Assembly (NCBI GenBank): GCA_031285465.1
Contig: JAITWD010000065.1
Span: forward strand, 1-7,894
Direction: 5' to 3'
Length of the DNA stretch: 7,894 bases
Source: Lachnospiraceae bacterium
GTDB lineage: Bacteria; Bacillota; Clostridia; Lachnospirales; Lachnospiraceae
Translations under genes and position numbers: made by a program
Part shown: in pieces, positions 5,804 to 7,894 of the stretch
Numbering within the stretch: position 1 is the stretch's first letter
Layout of the letters: each line of letters opens with the position of its first letter
Notes under the pieces: model-generated
What the model saw: the letters and a program-made list of their open reading frames with translations, nothing else
Database searches by the model: none
What the model was told of the DNA's origin: nothing

Positions 5804-6286
5804 TTAATTGGATCGTTGTATTTCTAGTACCTTGAATTTAATGATGCCGTTTTGCGTTTCTACCGCAACGGTTTCTCCGACCTGACAACCGATCAGTGCC
5901 TTACCCACCGGCGATTCATTGGAAATCCGCCCCTGAAGGCTGTTGGCTTCGGCTGAACCGACAATCTTGTACTCAACCTCTTCCTCATATTCCATATCAT
6001 AAAGCTTTACCCGGCAACCAATATTGATCTTGTCCAGATCCACTTCATCTTCCAAAACCACCTCGGCATTTTTAAGAATATTCTCCAGATCCTCAATCCG
6101 GGCTTCTATATCCCGCTGTTCATCTTTAGCGGCATCGTACTCGGCATTTTCCGAAAGGTCGCCCTGCTCTCTTGCCTCTTTAATCTTTTCCGCCACCTCT
6201 TTACGGCGAACCACCTTTAATTCCTGTAGCTCATCTTCGTATTTCCGTAATCCCTCGTAGGTCAAAATATTCTTTTTTTCTTCCAT
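5804..6286 (-). CDS. greA: Transcript cleavage/elongation factor GreA
   Basis: GreA binds RNA polymerase through its secondary channel and stimulates cleavage of backtracked RNA. The 160-residue product has the usual length. Residues 1 to about 78 form the antiparallel coiled coil with the acidic tip GDLSENAEYDAAKDEQ, in which D43 and E46 match the metal-holding acidic pair of the family. The C-terminal FKBP-like domain (about 82-160) contains NESPVGKALIGCQVGETV and ends FKVLEIQRSN. I chose ATG 6286 because GGTGAGG lies 6 nt upstream; the GTG at 6298 overlaps that site. It lies 27 nt before lysS, an order common in Firmicutes, so the two are almost certainly co-transcribed. Confidence 0.97.
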   Translation of the reverse strand: MEEKKNILTYEGLRKYEDELQELKVVRRKEVAEKIKEAREQGDLSENAEYDAAKDEQRDIEARIEDLENILKNAEVVLEDEVDLDKINIGCRVKLYDMEYEEEVEYKIVGSAEANSLQGRISNESPVGKALIGCQVGETVAVETQNGIIKFKVLEIQRSN

Positions 6287-6346
6287 GACAAACCTCACCC
6301 TTTCTGTACCAATAAATCATCACTCAATCCAACATTATCATCGGTC

Positions 6347-6376
6347 ATTATAAAACCGGCCACTAACAATTGCCTA
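6347..6376 (-). promoter_or_regulatory. Possible greA-lysS promoter
   Basis: On the minus strand a consensus TATAAT occupies 6352-6347, with TAGGCA (four of six matches to TTGACA) at 6376-6371 and an 18-nt spacer. It is in the 113-nt gap before greA. A short hairpin-forming pair (TTGCCTA/TAGGTAA on the plus strand) overlaps the -35 region. It may give greA and lysS an extra transcript independent of dus. Confidence 0.4.
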
Positions 6377-6399
6377 GCTTGTATAGGTAATTCATCTTA

Positions 6400-7104
6400 T
6401 CAATTAACCTTCGTATTATACCCATTTTTCACCATAGTGTCAAGAAAATTAACCGTTTCCTGCTCTCCTGACCAAAAGTCGATCAGTAATGCATCTTTTT
6501 GTGGGCGCTTGATGCGATTGACCATTATCCCATATTCTTCGTAAAAATATTCCTCCAGTTCTTCATAAAGGGACGTCTCACCCATAATCGCGATGGTGTT
6601 AATGCGGGGCAGGTAAGGCTTCAACAAATGGATCAACAACTCCGCCACCCCATACTGTCGTTCGTCCGGTAGGCGGATAGCTACATTTTTACTTTTTTTC
6701 GCCTCGCTCATCATGACCTCCATCAATGAAAGCGGCGGCAGGTCTCCATCTGCTTCTCCACCCAGGCGAAGACGGATCGCTGGATGAACATAATAATCAT
6801 CGGGCTTAACCCATGCCATTGCCTCCCGCAGGTAATCGTACAGCTTTTCCACCGGCCATTCTTTTCGGTTCCTCTTGATTAACCGAAAGCCAATGGTTTG
6901 CTGATTTTTCTGCCCGATATAATACTCGGGAATCGGCACATAAAAATATTGAAGTCGTCCCTCCTGCATTTTTCCCTTTCGGGCAACCCTAAAGACCGGC
7001 GCCGGCACTTTATCCCAACGGCTTTGCTTAGCACATTCACCCTCCTGCAAGCCGAAGTAAAGCAGACTACGAACCTTCTCTTCATTTATATTGTCGCGCA
7101 TCAT
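6400..7104 (-). CDS. Protein of unknown function between dus and greA
   Basis: This is a 234-residue product that I do not recognise. It has no signal peptide, no membrane segment and a single cysteine (C24). Residues 1 to about 130 are basic and rich in aromatics (for example VFRVARKGKMQEG, FYVPIPEYYIGQ). After that, an alternating strand/helix pattern is visible in INTIAIMGETSLYEELEEYF, MVNRIKRPQ and DALLIDFWSGE, as in a Rossmann-like alpha/beta fold; no nucleotide-binding signature is present. I chose ATG 7104 because AGGAG (7117-7113) lies 8 nt upstream; the GTG at 7113 overlaps that site. It is a well-formed gene in the housekeeping series, so a role linked to RNA or translation is possible but unproven. 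Confidence 0.8.
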   Translation of the reverse strand: MMRDNINEEKVRSLLYFGLQEGECAKQSRWDKVPAPVFRVARKGKMQEGRLQYFYVPIPEYYIGQKNQQTIGFRLIKRNRKEWPVEKLYDYLREAMAWVKPDDYYVHPAIRLRLGGEADGDLPPLSLMEVMMSEAKKSKNVAIRLPDERQYGVAELLIHLLKPYLPRINTIAIMGETSLYEELEEYFYEEYGIMVNRIKRPQKDALLIDFWSGEQETVNFLDTMVKNGYNTKVN

Positions 7105-7116
7105 CTCATACACTCC

Positions 7117-7188
7117 TGCATTTTACAAACTCGCTTGCAAAACTGCCTGAATAAAAAATTGAAAAATCGATGATTTTTCAAATCATTC
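7117..7188 (-). repeat. Structured tandem repeat, copy next to the unknown gene
   Basis: A 46-nt core (7143-7188) matches the core at 7220-7266 except for one T insertion. The core holds a palindrome TTGAAAAATC/GATTTTTCAA (7159-7168 and 7172-7181) followed on the minus strand by a T-run and ATTCAGGCAG. A second hairpin (7121-7128 with 7135-7142) needs a G-U pair present only in minus-strand RNA. Its end merges with the AGGAG ribosome binding site of the downstream gene. Confidence 0.8.
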
Positions 7189-7192
7189 CCAT

Positions 7193-7266
7193 TGCATTTC
7201 GCAGATTACATCTGCGAAACTGCCTGAATAAAAAATTTGAAAAATCGATGATTTTTCAAATCATTC
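7193..7266 (-). repeat. Structured tandem repeat, dus-proximal copy
   Basis: This is the second copy of the same element, about 77 nt away. The core palindrome is ATTTGAAAAATC/GATTTTTCAAAT (7235-7246 and 7250-7261), followed on the minus strand by TTTTTT. The second hairpin is TTTCGCAGAT/ATCTGCGAAA (7197-7206 and 7210-7219, 10 bp, loop of three). Its stem differs in sequence from the other copy but keeps the same place and shape. The A/T-rich hairpin plus T-run could act as a weak terminator or attenuator. Confidence 0.8.
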
Positions 7267-7316
7267 TCTTCTATATATGGAAGATATGCTAGGCGGAATA
7301 AGAATATGTCGCATTG

Positions 7317-7339
7317 ACCAACACGACCGACCGGTTGGT
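7317..7339 (-). other. Hairpin directly after dus
   Basis: Arms ACCAAC (7317-7322) and GTTGGT (7334-7339) enclose a GC-rich loop that can pair further (ACCG/CGGT). It starts immediately after the dus stop codon on the minus strand. No T-run follows, so it may protect or process the transcript rather than terminate it. Confidence 0.3.
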
Positions 7340-7894
7340 TTACTGCGGATCGGTCAGGGTCATGATCATTTCCTTTAATTGAGCAACCGTCTCTATTTCA
7401 TTGACCCTACGGCGCATCCCCGCCGAGTGTGGATAACCGGCAGTATACCATGCCACATGCTTACGCATCTCGCGAATACCGGTATACTCCCCCTTATAGT
7501 GCACCATCAGTTCGGTATGACGTAAAACCGTTTCCCGGATTTGGGATAGCGGCGGTTTCTCCATCGTTTCACCCGTTTGCAAATAGTGACCAATCTGGTC
7601 AAAAATCCACGGATTGCCACGGGCAGCCCGACCGATCATTATCCCATCACATCCCGTCTGCACAAGCATTGCTTTTGCAGATGGCCCATCGGTTACATCA
7701 CCGCTGCCGATTACCGGTATGTCTACCGCATCCTTTACCGCGGCACTTATCTCCCAGTCAGCACTACCGGCATAAAACTGATCGCGGGTCCGCCCGTGAA
7801 CGGCAATGGCCGAAGCACCACATTGTTCGGCTATCCGGGCTATTTCAACCGCATTAACCGAATCACGTGTATATCCTTTGCGGATTTTAACGGT
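7340..7894 (-). CDS. dus: tRNA-dihydrouridine synthase (Dus family), N-terminus outside window
   Basis: This flavoenzyme reduces specific uridines in tRNA to dihydrouridine using FMN and NAD(P)H. The frame is open through the window edge; 184 C-terminal residues are visible. They show VKIRKGYT (2-9, the FMN-site lysine segment), VHGRTRDQFYAGSADW (32-47), PVIGSGDV (60-67) and GIMIGRAARGNPWIF (84-98), all signature blocks of the TIM-barrel Dus fold, then the small helical tRNA-binding domain (about 105-184). Family members usually have GNGD where this one has GSGD. The catalytic cysteine lies in the missing part. DusB-like genes are often found before greA and lysS in Firmicutes, which fits. 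An ATG at 7669 is internal and not the true start. Confidence 0.95.
   Translation of the reverse strand, partial: TVKIRKGYTRDSVNAVEIARIAEQCGASAIAVHGRTRDQFYAGSADWEISAAVKDAVDIPVIGSGDVTDGPSAKAMLVQTGCDGIMIGRAARGNPWIFDQIGHYLQTGETMEKPPLSQIRETVLRHTELMVHYKGEYTGIREMRKHVAWYTAGYPHSAGMRRRVNEIETVAQLKEMIMTLTDPQ

Noticed and set aside
7117..7266. CRISPR array or IS terminal repeats
   Set aside because: There are only two copies, the sequence between the cores is itself structured and related, and no mobile gene lies between them.
7340..7669. A 109-residue gene starting at ATG 7669
   Set aside because: The frame stays open upstream to the window edge and encodes conserved Dus blocks, so this is an internal methionine.

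Overview
The window looks like a chromosomal segment of a low-to-mid GC Firmicute. The evidence is AGGAGG-type ribosome binding sites, TTGACT/TACAAT- and TATAAT-type promoters, and a dus - (unknown gene) - greA - lysS order on the minus strand, which is a familiar housekeeping arrangement in Firmicutes. A collagen-like surface protein and an IS1380-like transposase remnant would fit a clostridium or a Negativicutes (Sporomusa-like) relative, but that assignment is impression, not proof.

Layout. Positions 2-778 (+) are the 3' part of a collagen-like gene made of 36-nt (12-residue) tandem repeats followed by a ~115-residue globular C-terminal domain. A perfect 35-bp palindrome at 843-877 follows it. 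Positions 950-1490 are a graveyard: an intact-looking promoter and ribosome binding site drive a transposase relic (1024-1243) that has lost its middle and its catalytic end, followed by a small degraded reading frame. Positions 1476-3790 (+) hold a compact three-gene operon: a TetR-type repressor with two inverted-repeat operators over its own promoter, a ten-helix EamA/DMT exporter ending in a 59-residue histidine-rich tail (24 His), and a small SAM-dependent methyltransferase. Positions 3791-4246 are a convergent intergenic region with a strong hairpin terminator for the opposite strand and two doubtful tiny reading frames.

From 4247 to the window end everything is on the minus strand: dus (partial, tRNA-dihydrouridine synthase), a two-copy structured repeat, an unrecognised 234-residue gene, greA (transcript cleavage factor) and lysS (lysyl-tRNA synthetase). 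dus, greA and lysS all belong to the transcription/translation machinery and are probably co-transcribed at least in part, with a possible additional promoter in front of greA.

The best candidates for something undescribed are the TetR / His-tailed EamA exporter / methyltransferase operon, which looks like a self-contained inducible efflux or metal/metallophore-handling module, and the tandem repeat between dus and the unknown gene. In that repeat the two copies keep the same hairpin with different stem sequences, and one stem needs a G-U pair that exists only in minus-strand RNA. That points to a structured RNA element.
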